Assembly (NCBI GenBank): GCA_030068145.1
Contig: JAPJBO010000128.1
Location: forward strand, 124,001 to 188,000
Source: Diplonema papillatum
Lineage: Eukaryota > Euglenozoa > Diplonemea > Diplonemida > Diplonemidae
Direction: 5' to 3'
DNA: 64,000 nt
Part shown: positions 44,401 to 55,000 of the stretch, in pieces
Layout: each line of letters starts with the position of its first letter
Numbering within the stretch: the first letter of the stretch is position 1
Notes under the pieces: generated by a model
The model's input: only the letters and a program-made list of their open reading frames with translations
Database searches by the model: none
What the model was told of the DNA's origin: nothing
Made by a program: the position numbers and the translations under genes

Positions 44401-47098
44401 GTACTCGAGGGACTGCCTTGTGCTCATTCCGAAGGAGTTATATTTTTACCAAACATGAAATGTTGGAGGAAATGAGAAGCTCGTCGCCGCAAACCGTGGC
44501 GTTTTCACTTGCGTCCTGAATCCAGCTTTACGTAAATATTCGATCAAGCACTGCGTTGAACGAAAACAACTCTCTCTTCACATCATCACTATCATCATTA
44601 GTTTTGTATCAGCCGCAGTTGTGCGAGTGACGAGCTCTTATTTCCGCACATTTTAGCATTTGCAAAGAAAGAACATCAAGAGAAAGAATTGGGCTGTCCA
44701 TCAGAGGAAAAAAGCAGTTCAGAGGGTTTGGGGTTTTGGGGAGACACGCTTGTGTCGATCCTGTGATGTGCACGGGATCACCGCCCTCCCATAGCGGTCT
44801 GCTTGCGATGTTGTTAGAGGGGGAGAAAACAATCCAACTACAAAGGGACGACGTTTTTGGAATACCGACGGACATTGTCCGTCGAAAATGGGGGAGGGGG
44901 GGGGGTACCCACCCACCCCCAGAAATCCAGAGATTTTTTTTTTTCTAACCTACCCAGTGCAGTCAGGCTCGACCGCTCGACCGGTCAAGTCACTTTCCGA
45001 AAAAACTTTTTTTTTTTTGGACAGGAATTTGCCACAACTTTTTTTTGCACTGGCGAATACAGGTCGAAATCCATCCTATGCCAGAAAAAAAATTTCCCAC
45101 GCTACGCGTGGGAAAACAGTTTTAGAGTAAAAGTTCCCTTGAAACTCTGGGTTTAGCTGAAACGGGCAGTCTCACAAAGTTGGTACACTGTCGTGCTTCA
45201 GTAGTAGGACGGCGTAATACGACTTTTCCAGTAGCTTCGCTTGTGAATCATTAGTGCCATGAACAGGCCGACAACCCAGGTTCACTGTCACAATACAAAA
45301 GATGGGCCCAGAGCGACGAGTTTCGGGGTTGCAGTGGAGTCTTCAGATGCCTGAGGCAATGTAGGTGGGCCTCATTATGACTGCTGTGACCTTGGCATGT
45401 GCCTTCGTCCATAGCATGCTGACTTTAAATGAGGTGCGGGGCGTCTTGGAAACAGGAGAGGTCTCATTATTGTGCATCGGGCCGTACCGCCGTTAACCAC
45501 AATAGGTCTCCTAGGCATACAATTCGCATGCGATAATAATTATCGCATTATCGCACAGAATTATCACATAATCAGCGTGCGATAATATCGAATGAAAATG
45601 CGATAATTGGTGCCAAAGTCCCAAATGCGATAATATGCGAATCGTTTGACCACTATGCCTAGGCGGAATCATGGTGGCGGACAACAGTGCAGATCAGAAT
45701 GAAGGAGTCCAGCCTCCGAAGCTGGAGTTAAAGAGGGTGTACCAGAATCACGTGCTACCGCCAAACGCTAAGAGCTGGTGCGACACCCGCTTTTTTTAAC
45801 CCCAGCTTCTGAGGCTGGATTCCACCTCGTACAGGAGGTGCAGCACGAACTACCTCCACCGACGCACACTTTCTTACCCTGCCCTTTTTTCCTGAACCAG
45901 AACCAGTTGCCCTGATGCCACTGCTGCTATCCACCCCGCACGCAGTTACAACGAGACCTCGCCTTTCACGTGCATATACAGGTTAAACTTGTTACTGAAG
46001 AGTGCTTACTACTGCTGTAGTGGGAATGACTGTTTCTCACTGGTGACCACTGCATTTTGCGAAGGAATCCCTTTCCAAGGCGTACTTTTTCTCCCGCAAA
46101 AGTGGACTCATTCACTTGTAGGAATGACTACTGCAGTAGTAAGAATGACTACTCTGCAGTAGCCATTCTTACTACTAACCCGCAAGAAAAAAAGGGCGTG
46201 AAAGAGTGCGTGCGTACCCGGTCTCGATGGTTGTTTCGTTTGTCGCCGCCATGTGGACGTGCAGCCCGGCGAAGCAGATGAGGAGGACGCCGAAGATGGT
46301 GTCGAAGCAGAGGGCGATGAGCAGAGGAGCGGAGTAGTGGCACGCGCCGCGCGCCCGGCACGGCCGGCCGAACGGCAGGACCGCGTCGCCGAAGAGCAGC
46401 GCGATGGTCGCCGCCGCGAAGAGGCACGACGCGCACGCGTACAGCAGGAACAGGACGAAGAACTTCCGGTTGTAGAACCCGACCGTGTTGGCGACCCACG
46501 GGCAGAAGTGGTCCATGTTGAGCACCAGCCGCCCGGTGACGCTGTCGAAGTGCGACCGCGGCGGCTTGTACGCGTTGCACTTTCTGCACACCTGATACAC
46601 CCCTGGGGACCCCTCCGCATGCTCATGGAACCAGGCCGGCACGGTCCCCGGGTCAATAAAGACAACCTGCATGTAACTAGCGAGGGTAAGCAGCACGAGC
46701 ACTGTCAGGATTACTTTGCACAGCCGAGCGGGTGTTGTGGTCATTGGGTTGAGGACGACGTACGGCACCCACGTGAGGAGGACGAGGCCGATGACGATGA
46801 GGACCATCGGGCTGGATATCAGCCGCATGCCGCTGCAGGGCATGCAGCGGGGGTGCTCGGCGCGCTCCTTCTCGCTGGCCTCGAGCGTGCCGCGCAGCAG
46901 CGGCGGCGGCGGCGCCGAGTCCTCGCCGTCGAACATCGGCACCGCCACCGACGGCTCCATCGCGTCGCTTTCGTCCGGGGCGAAGCTCATGTGCGCGTGC
47001 GGCGTCACGCCGCGGATGCGGCTGCCGCTGCCGTCGTTCATCGGCAGCCCATGCGAATACGTGCCGCTCCTCGCAGCTGCATGTGGAGCCCGCTCCAT
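41489..47098 (-). CDS. DHHC-family protein S-acyltransferase (DHFC variant, 2 exons)
   Basis: Exons are 47098-46218 and 41615-41489, giving 335 aa with a GT-AG junction and the frame kept. Four membrane segments are visible (about 95-116, 127-147, 213-238, 256-281), with the conserved DPG motif at 149-151. The cysteine-rich domain runs from C171-x2-C174 to D196-H197-F198-C199 and the NxVG(x)2N motif. TTIE (289-292) is the family TTxE motif. Exon 2 supplies the C-terminal motif YDVGMRKNWEQVFG, which confirms the join across a 4.6-kb intron. The family transfers palmitate to cysteines of membrane-associated proteins at the Golgi or plasma membrane. The catalytic Asp-His-x-Cys is present, but most zinc-binding Cys/His of the domain are replaced (F184, D185, T188, L191, F198, T205). 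Yeast Akr1 (DHYC) is a known active precedent with a reduced domain. Activity here is inferred. The intron holds two minisatellite arrays in opposite orientation. Confidence 0.9.
41908..42868 (+). repeat. Minisatellite arm 1 in the palmitoyltransferase intron (63-bp composite unit)
   Basis: The array is built of decamer-like words (AACTATGCGC, AAGTATGCGG, AACGACCCGA, AACAGCCCAA) arranged in a roughly 63-bp higher-order unit, with variable numbers of the first word. It runs in the opposite orientation to arm 2. Confidence 0.95.
43033..43805 (-). repeat. Minisatellite arm 2, inverted relative to arm 1
   Basis: The same higher-order repeat as arm 1 on the opposite strand (words GCGCATAGTT, CCGCATACTT, TCGGGTCGTT, TTGGGCTGTT). 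A unique spacer of about 165 bp (42869-43032) separates the arms, so the two could form a long hairpin in the intron RNA. Confidence 0.95.
45701..45826. mobile_element. Short palindromic-ended element (MITE-like)
   Basis: TIRs of about 25 bp: GTCCAGCCTCCGAAGCTGG and, inverted, CCAGCTTCTGAGGCTGGATT. It contains a GGTGCGACACCCGC hairpin shared with related copies at 48055-48225 and, partially, at 20095-20150. It lies in the palmitoyltransferase intron. Confidence 0.75.
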
Positions 47099-47394
47099 GC
47101 CTTCTTTCCCCCTCTCCCGCTTCCCCTGGGATTGAAAGACAGTTGAAGTATGGTTGGAAGTAAATCAGTGGTGTTACATTGTGGCTTGAGCAGACAGCAT
47201 CAGAGAGAAAAAGAAATAGTTAGGCACTGGGTGTGCTCGTTCAACGTCAAGGTGTCCTGTAAGCCACAGCAGATGCCGAGGAAGGGGCAGACTCGGCGCG
47301 CTCTGCTTCGCCGGCTTCCGGAGAGTCGTCTGGTAGCGGACGTCTGCTGCTGAGTCTTCGCCGCCGACGGTTGACCCTGCAACTGCCGCTCACG

Positions 47395-47540
47395 CGCAGC
47401 TGCGAGAAGCGGCACGTTTTCGCATGGACTGCCGATGAACGACGGCGGTGACAGCCGCCACAACGAGTTATGCTCGGGATGAAGGCGACGCGATGGAGCC
47501 GGCCTTCTTCCCCCCCTCCCGCTTCCCCTGGGAACGAAAG
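47395..47540 (+). pseudogene. Inverted fragment of the palmitoyltransferase 5' coding region plus direct copy of its 5' flank
   Basis: The plus strand at about 47397-47503 reads like the gene's sense strand (the SHGLPMND and GDAMEP regions recognisable), so this piece is inverted relative to the gene. It is followed at about 47505-47540 by a direct copy of the gene's immediate upstream flank (CCCTCCCGCTTCCCCTGGGA). Confidence 0.7.
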
Positions 47541-48054
47541 ACAATACTATTGGACAGCGTGAAAGAGAAGTACGTAGTTTGATGGTGTTGGGATGTCATT
47601 CGGATGCAAATCGAAAGCCGCCCATGTCAGAAGATCTCCCAAAGAACGCACCAGCGACTTCAAAAACCAGTGGCGGCGGTAGTGGTTAGCTTACCTGGCA
47701 GGTCCCTTCATGTGGCTCCGTTTCAGAGCGGGTGCAAAGAAGAAAGCGCAGAAGAGGGGCAGAGGGTGCACGGGAATGCTTTTAGTGTCGGTACCCATTT
47801 TTTTTGCTCTCCTTTTTTTTGCTTCCTCATTGAGTCAAAGACCTTTAGCTCGGGACTTCACTTTTCACTGTGTTGTGTGCGACTTAAAGCTTGGGCGTAG
47901 ATGGCGAGTAAACGCGTAGCATCCGCGTTCCATTTCCAAAACATGGAGATGGAACGGAAACTAAAACGTCTCCTTAATTCCGCACTTCCAGGTGCGCCTG
48001 GCTGCGCCTTGTAAAGGATGGAAACGGAAACCGTTCGTGTTTACTTGCCTCGCG

Positions 48055-48225
48055 GTGGATTCCAGCTCAGAAGCTGGAGTTAAAAACTGGAGCGATAAAA
48101 GCGGGTGCGACACCCGCTTTTCGGGTGTGGATTTACACGTGCTTTGATTGTAGCACGCCCGCGTTTCGGGTGTGGCTCGGGCACACCCTCTTAGAACCAG
48201 CTTCCGAGGCTGGACCTCGCCGTGC
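48055..48225. mobile_element. Related palindromic-ended element, longer copy
   Basis: Starts ATTCCAGCTCAGAAGCTGGA and ends CCAGCTTCCGAGGCTGGACC. The interior holds the perfect hairpin AAAAGCGGGTG-CGA-CACCCGCTTTT. Non-coding. Confidence 0.72.
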
Positions 48226-48789
48226 ATCTCGGGCTTCGGGGGGCGGGGGGGTAGCTGGCAATCTTGTCGCGCGAATCAATCCCAATCCGCCGACACATCG
48301 GAGGAACTTGACGTCTGCAGACACACCGATGCAATACAGGCTCATGGGCAGGTAGCCAGGGACGATGCCTGACCTTGCTGCGGGAGTGCGGTGAGAGTGT
48401 CCGCTTCTCTCAAAAAAGGTATGAAGGCTAAGCGCGAGCACGTGCAGAAAGGTTGCACGCTCGCTCACTCTCACGACGCTCGGCGCGGCATTTGTTTGTT
48501 TATTCACAAGGAAGCGGCGAGGTGATCGAGTAAAGAGCATCCTTAGCGGCGGGATGGACCGAATTAATGAGCCGTCTGCAGACCCATTGTTAATCCTGCG
48601 CAGTCGCCCCCGAGGGTAGTATTCGCGAAGCCAGGTGCGGGTGTGTGTAAGTGACTGTGAGCCGGTCCGTCCCTATCTCTTGAAACGGCATCGAAGTGCC
48701 GCTGTTTATCACAGTGGATCACGGTCCACCCCGGTCTATCAGGTCCATCCCTAGTCCCTAGTGCTGCATCGATTTGCCCGGTGCTGTAT

Positions 48790-48940
48790 TCCCGACGGCG
48801 AGAGCCTCGGTTTTTTCGTTGGCGAGGTGCTTCCGGCCTTCTTGCGCGGGTTTGACTGCGGCACGGCCTGGGGTAGAACCGGCTCGTGGGACTGGTCGAG
48901 CATGTCCCAGACTTGGATCTGGGACTTCTCAGCACCAGCA
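48790..48940 (-). pseudogene. Fragment copy of DNAI3 exon 3, downstream of the gene
   Basis: Matches 49345-49500 (the segment encoding QVWDMLDRSHEP through LANEKTEALAVG) with a deletion of roughly 25 bp and a few substitutions. It lies about 85 bp past the DNAI3 stop codon and could be within its 3' UTR. Confidence 0.85.
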
Positions 48941-49024
48941 GCGATGCATTGTTCACGCAAGAAAAAAAAACAAGTGCGGCAGCCGCGGCACGGCTTTTCG
49001 GGTCTGTTCTTCTTCTTCTTATTA

Positions 49025-52000
49025 TTACCCGCTGTTTTCCTCGTCAAACTCCTGCAGCTTCGCCTTGAACTCTTCGATGGCCACCTCGATGAGGTGGCGG
49101 TCCGCGAACGGGTTCACGTCCTCGTCGTCGTCGTCGTCTCTGCGGGCGTCCAACTTGGACCCGACGTCCTGCTGCTGCGCCGCCTTCGCCTCGAGCTCCT
49201 TCGCGCGCTTCTCCCAGCGCCCTTCGTAGTAGTTGACCCGCTGGACCTCGCGCATGAGGTATTTCTCCATGTCCCCTTTTTCGTTGGACTTCGGCTTGAC
49301 CATCACCTTGGGCAGCCTGAAGATGTGCAGGAACCCGATGCGGGTCCCGACGGCGAGCGCCTCGGTTTTTTCGTTGGCGAGGTGTTTCCGGCCTTCTTGC
49401 GCGGGTTTGAACTGCATGCACGTGACAGCGTCCTGCGACACGGCCTGGGTTAGAACCGGCTCGTGGGACCGGTCGAGCATGTCCCAGACTTGGATGTTGC
49501 CGTCGGACGTGCCGATAAAGACCACCGACGGGCGCGTGGGCGACCAGCAACCCGCCGTCACTTGGCTCTCGATGTTCGGCGAGCTCACGATCGGCAGCTG
49601 GCAGTCGTACTTCCAGATTTTGAAGCACCAGTCCCCCGACGTGAGGTAGTAGTCGGGCAGCGACGGGTGCCGAGACACCGAGCAGACGGGCCCGTGGTGG
49701 CCCACCCGCCGGCCGTCGGCGAGGAACCCCGCGCACGTCTTGACGGCTTGCACTCTACTCGAGTCGTCGGTGCCGTAGTTGCTCGCCGAATTCGCGGACT
49801 CATTCGGCGCCCAATTCACGGTGACGAACTCGCCCTCTTCTGTCGCGACGCAGACCCTGTACGGGTCGAGCGACTTCTCCTCCAGGTACAGCCGGACCCC
49901 GAGGATGTCCCCAGAACCGTCTGGTTTCACCAGCGGGATTTTGATCAGCGGCAGCCAAGGGATGTCGCACTCGTTCTGCCTACCCTGGACGAGCTTTCGG
50001 TACTTGTCCTTGCGCATGTATTCCTTGTTGAGGTCCCAGACAAACATGTTGCCGTCGGAGCTGAGGGTGATGAACTGCCGGACGCCTTCGAAGACGAAGG
50101 GGACCTGCTCGGTGCCGCCCCAAGACTTTTTCATCTTGTTGGCCTCCGAGTGCGGCTGGCCGGACGGGACGAGCTTCCCGTCGAAGTTCGACTCGAGGCC
50201 GCCGGTGATCCAGCAGAGGTCGTTGACGGCGCGCTTGTGCCCGGTCTCGACCTTCGAGATCTCCTTCCACTGGATCTTCGGCGACGCCGCGTTGTCGCCG
50301 CCCTCTTCGCGGTCGTCGCGCTCCTGCGCGCGGTCCTTCTCGCGGGCGCCCTTCTTCCCTTTCCGGCTGCCCTGCGCCTGCTTCGACAAGTCCCAAAGCA
50401 CGACTTGCCCGTTGATCGCCCCGCCCACAACGATGTTCTCGTTGGTCGGATTGAACTTCACCACGTTGATTTCCTGCGGTTAGGTTTGTGGATACGGGGT
50501 CGCTTATTACTGGTATCAATGTTTCTTATTTCTCACAGCCTGTTGTTCTTGAAGCATGAGGCGGGGGATGAGGTCTTTGTTGCAGCGTTGTTTGTGCAGT
50601 CTCCGGTTGACCGTAGAGGCTTGGGGGGATGGGATCGAAGAGGATGCAATGTGTCACTCCGTCGTTAAGCTGTAACGTCCGCTGACGCGTTTAGGGGGGT
50701 GCTTGTTTGAAAGGGCCTGGTCAGCGTCCGGGAGCAACAAACCAGCAGAGGGTTGTGTGCCCGGTCTCGACCTTCGAGATCTCCTTCCACTGGATCCTTC
50801 GGCGATGCCGCGTTGTCGCCGCCCTCGTCGCGGTCGTCGCGCCCCTGCGCGCGGTCCTTCTCGCGGGCGCCCTTCTTCCCTTTCCGGCTGCCCTGCGCCT
50901 GCTTCGACAAGTCCCAAAGCACGACTTGCCCGTTGATCGCCCCGCCCACAACGATGTTCTCGTTGGTCGGAGAACTTCACCACGTTGATTTCCTGCGGCT
51001 GGGGTTTTGGACGAATACGGGTCGCCTCCTTTAATATCGGGCCGCGGGCTTTAGGCAGGACCAGGTTTTTAGGAGGCCGTGGGTATCTTGCAGAGAAAAG
51101 AAAGTTGAAACATTCGTTTCGCGCGGAGGTGAAATTTTACAGAAGAAAAAGAACGGAATAGGGGGGAATGTTCGCGTTTCTGATCGGCGCCAGTCTATCG
51201 TCATGCGGCCATTGCTTTTAACACACTGTTTCTTGCATCCTGTCGGTCGACAAGAGTAAGGTCGTAGCTCGGCATAAAACCGCGCACTAAAGGGCATGGT
51301 GCTAACATGTTTCGAGACCACGTGGAGAAAGGAGGGGTGGACTCGTTGGACGTCCCAACGGGAGACCAGTCCGCGAGAGGGGCCTTCATCTAGCCCTAAC
51401 TCGTGGCTATGGCGCGTGCTTGAGTAGCCCGCTGTTCCTGAAGCCTCCGGTTCACAGAACAAGTGGGAGGCCCCACCGTCGCCTTATGCACAACACGGCT
51501 ACAAGGCCTACGAGGAGGCAGCCCCGCTTACGTGTGTGACGCAGCCAGCACAGGGCCCCAGATCTCGCCGCTGGCGGCCGCAGCGGCAACGTTAGCAATA
51601 AAGGCGCGCAGCCCCAAATATAGTGCGCTGGCGATGCCGTACAATAGCTGCATCCGGCGGAGATTGATACGAGGAGGTGGCGCCGCTAGCCTGCCAGTCT
51701 CGCGACAGCTGCCCAATCGGCCCCCAAAGCGGCAAACAGCAAAAGAAGAAGGTTATGGCTAAAGACAAAGTGGTGTCACCTGAGGGGGTAATCTCAGGGC
51801 CGCCCGCGTGATAAAGCCGTAAGAAAACTTCCGCTGTGGATTCCCCCTTCCTGCAAAAACTCATCCTCGGCATACCTGTGGAGACTCGAGGACCCATCGA
51901 GGGTGGATGGGGTCAGCAAAGTCCCAGATGACCACCAGTGACGTCAGGACCTTGCGATTGAGGAACAAGCGCTCCATGTAGCCGCTGCCTTCTTCGTTCG

Positions 52001-55000
52001 TGTTGAACGACTCCCCGACGGCGATGCAGACGACACGCGACGAGCCAGGTCGCCAGTCAATCGAAGTGACCGTCTTGTTTTTCGTGAACTTGTGGTGTTG
52101 GAAGTTGCCCGCGTCAGTAAAAGCGGCGTCGTCCTTGCTACCTGCGATTGGAGAGAGGTTGACAGGAAGAAGGCGTGTGCCAACGGCATTTTATGAGGCG
52201 TGTGCCGACGACATTTTATGAGGCGTGTGCCAACGGCATTTCATAAGAGGTGTGCCAGCGGCAGTTTATGAGGCGGGTGCCGACAACATTTTATGAGGTG
52301 TGCGCCGACGACATTACATAAGAGGTGTGCCAGCGGCCTTTTATGAGGCGTGTGCCAACGACATTTTATGAGGCATGTGCCGACGACATTTCATAAGGGG
52401 TGCCAACGGCATTTTATGAGGCGTGTGCCAACGACAATACATAAGAGGTGTGCCATGAGGCGTGTGCCAACGACATTACATAAGAGGTGTGCCATGAGGC
52501 GTGTGCCAACGACATTACATAAGAGGTGTGCCATGAGGCGTGTGCCAACGACATTACATAAGAGGTGTGCCATGAGGCGTGTGCCAACGACATTACATAA
52601 GAGGTGTGCCATGAGGCGTGTGCCAACGACATTACATAAGAGGTGTGCCATGAGGCGTGTGCCAACGACATTACATAAGAGGTGTGCCATGAGGCGTGTG
52701 CCAACGACATTACATAAGAGGTGTGCCATGAGGCGTGTGCCAACGACATTACATAAGAGGTGTGCCATGAGGCGTGTGCCAACGACATTTTATGAGGCAT
52801 GTGCCAACGACATTACATAAGAGGTGTGCCATGAGGCGTGTGCCAACGACATTACATAAGAGGTGTGCCATGAGGCGTGTGCCAACGACATTACATAAGA
52901 GGTGTGCCATGAGGCGTGTGCCAACGACATTACATAAGAGGTGTGCCATGAGGCGTGTGCCAACGACATTACATAAGAGGTGTGCCATGAGGCGTGTGCC
53001 AACGACATTACATAAGAGGTGTGCCATGAGGCGTGTGCCAACGACATTACATAAGAGGTGTGCCATGAGGCGTGTGCCAACGACATTACATAAGAGGTGT
53101 GCCATGAGGCGTGTGCCAACGACATTACATAAGAGGTGTGCCATGAGGCGTGTGCCAACGACATTACATAAGAGGTGTGCCATGAGGCGTGTGCCAACGA
53201 CATTACATAAGAGGTGTGCCATGAGGCGTGTGCCAACGACATTACATAAGAGGTGTGCCATGAGGCGTGTGCCAACGACATTACATAAGAGGTGTGCCAT
53301 GAGGCGTGTGCCAACGACATTACATAAGAGGTGTGCCATGAGGCGTGTGCCAACGACATTACATAAGAGGTGTGCCATGAGGCGTGTGCCAACGACATTA
53401 CATAAGAGGTGTGCCATGAGGCGTGTGCCAACGACATTACATAAGAGGTGTGCCATGAGGCGTGTGCCAACGACATTACATAAGAGGTGTGCCATGAGGC
53501 GTGTGCCAACGACATTACATAAGAGGTGTGCCATGAGGCGTGTGCCAACGACATTACATAAGAGGTGTGCCATGAGGCGTGTGCCAACGACATTACATAA
53601 GAGGTGTGCCATGAGGCGTGTGCCAACGACATTACATAAGAGGTGTGCCATGAGGCGTGTGCCAACGACATTACATAAGAGGTGTGCCATGAGGCGTGTG
53701 CCAACGACATTACATAAGAGGTGTGCCATGAGGCGTGTGCCAACGACATTACATAAGAGGTGTGCCATGAGGCGTGTGCCAACGACATTACATAAGAGGT
53801 GTGCCATGAGGCGTGTGCCAACGACATTACATAAGAGGTGTGCCATGAGGCGTGTGCCAACGACATTACATAAGAGGTGTGCCATGAGGCGTGTGCCAAC
53901 GACATTACATAAGAGGTGTGCCATGAGGCGTGTGCCAACGACATTACATAAGAGGTGTGCCATGAGGCGTGTGCCAACGACATTACATAAGAGGTGTGCC
54001 ATGAGGCGTGTGCCAACGACATTACATAAGAGGTGTGCCATGAGGCGTGTGCCAACGACATTACATAAGAGGTGTGCCATGAGGCGTGTGCCAACGACAT
54101 TACATAAGAGGTGTGCCATGAGGCGTGTGCCAACGACATTACATAAGAGGTGTGCCATGAGGCGTGTGCCAACGACATTACATAAGAGGTGTGCCATGAG
54201 GCGTGTGCCAACGACATTACATAAGAGGTGTGCCATGAGGCGTGTGCCAACGACATTACATAAGAGGTGTGCCATGAGGCGTGTGCCAACGACATTACAT
54301 AAGAGGTGTGCCATGAGGCGTGTGCCAACGACATTACATAAGAGGTGTGCCATGAGGCGTGTGCCAACGACATTACATAAGAGGTGTGCCATGAGGCGTG
54401 TGCCAACGACATTACATAAGAGGTGTGCCATGAGGCGTGTGCCAACGACATTACATAAGAGGTGTGCCATGAGGCGTGTGCCAACGACATTACATAAGAG
54501 GTGTGCCATGAGGCGTGTGCCAACGACATTACATAAGAGGTGTGCCATGAGGCGTGTGCCAACGACATTACATAAGAGGTGTGCCATGAGGCGTGTGCCA
54601 ACGACATTACATAAGAGGTGTGCCATGAGGCGTGTGCCAACGACATTACATAAGAGGTGTGCCATGAGGCGTGTGCCAACGACATTACATAAGAGGTGTG
54701 CCATGAGGCGTGTGCCAACGACATTACATAAGAGGTGTGCCATGAGGCGTGTGCCAACGACATTACATAAGAGGTGTGCCATGAGGCGTGTGCCAACGAC
54801 ATTACATAAGAGGTGTGCCATGAGGCGTGTGCCAACGACATTACATAAGAGGTGTGCCATGAGGCGTGTGCCAACGACATTACATAAGAGGTGTGCCATG
54901 AGGCGTGTGCCAACGACATTACATAAGAGGTGTGCCATGAGGCGTGTGCCAACGACATTACATAAGAGGTGTGCCATGAGGCGTGTGCCAACGACATTAC

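Noticed and set aside
49463..50668. 401-aa plus-strand frame
   Set aside because: It is the shadow of DNAI3 exon 3, whose WD40 content is unmistakable.
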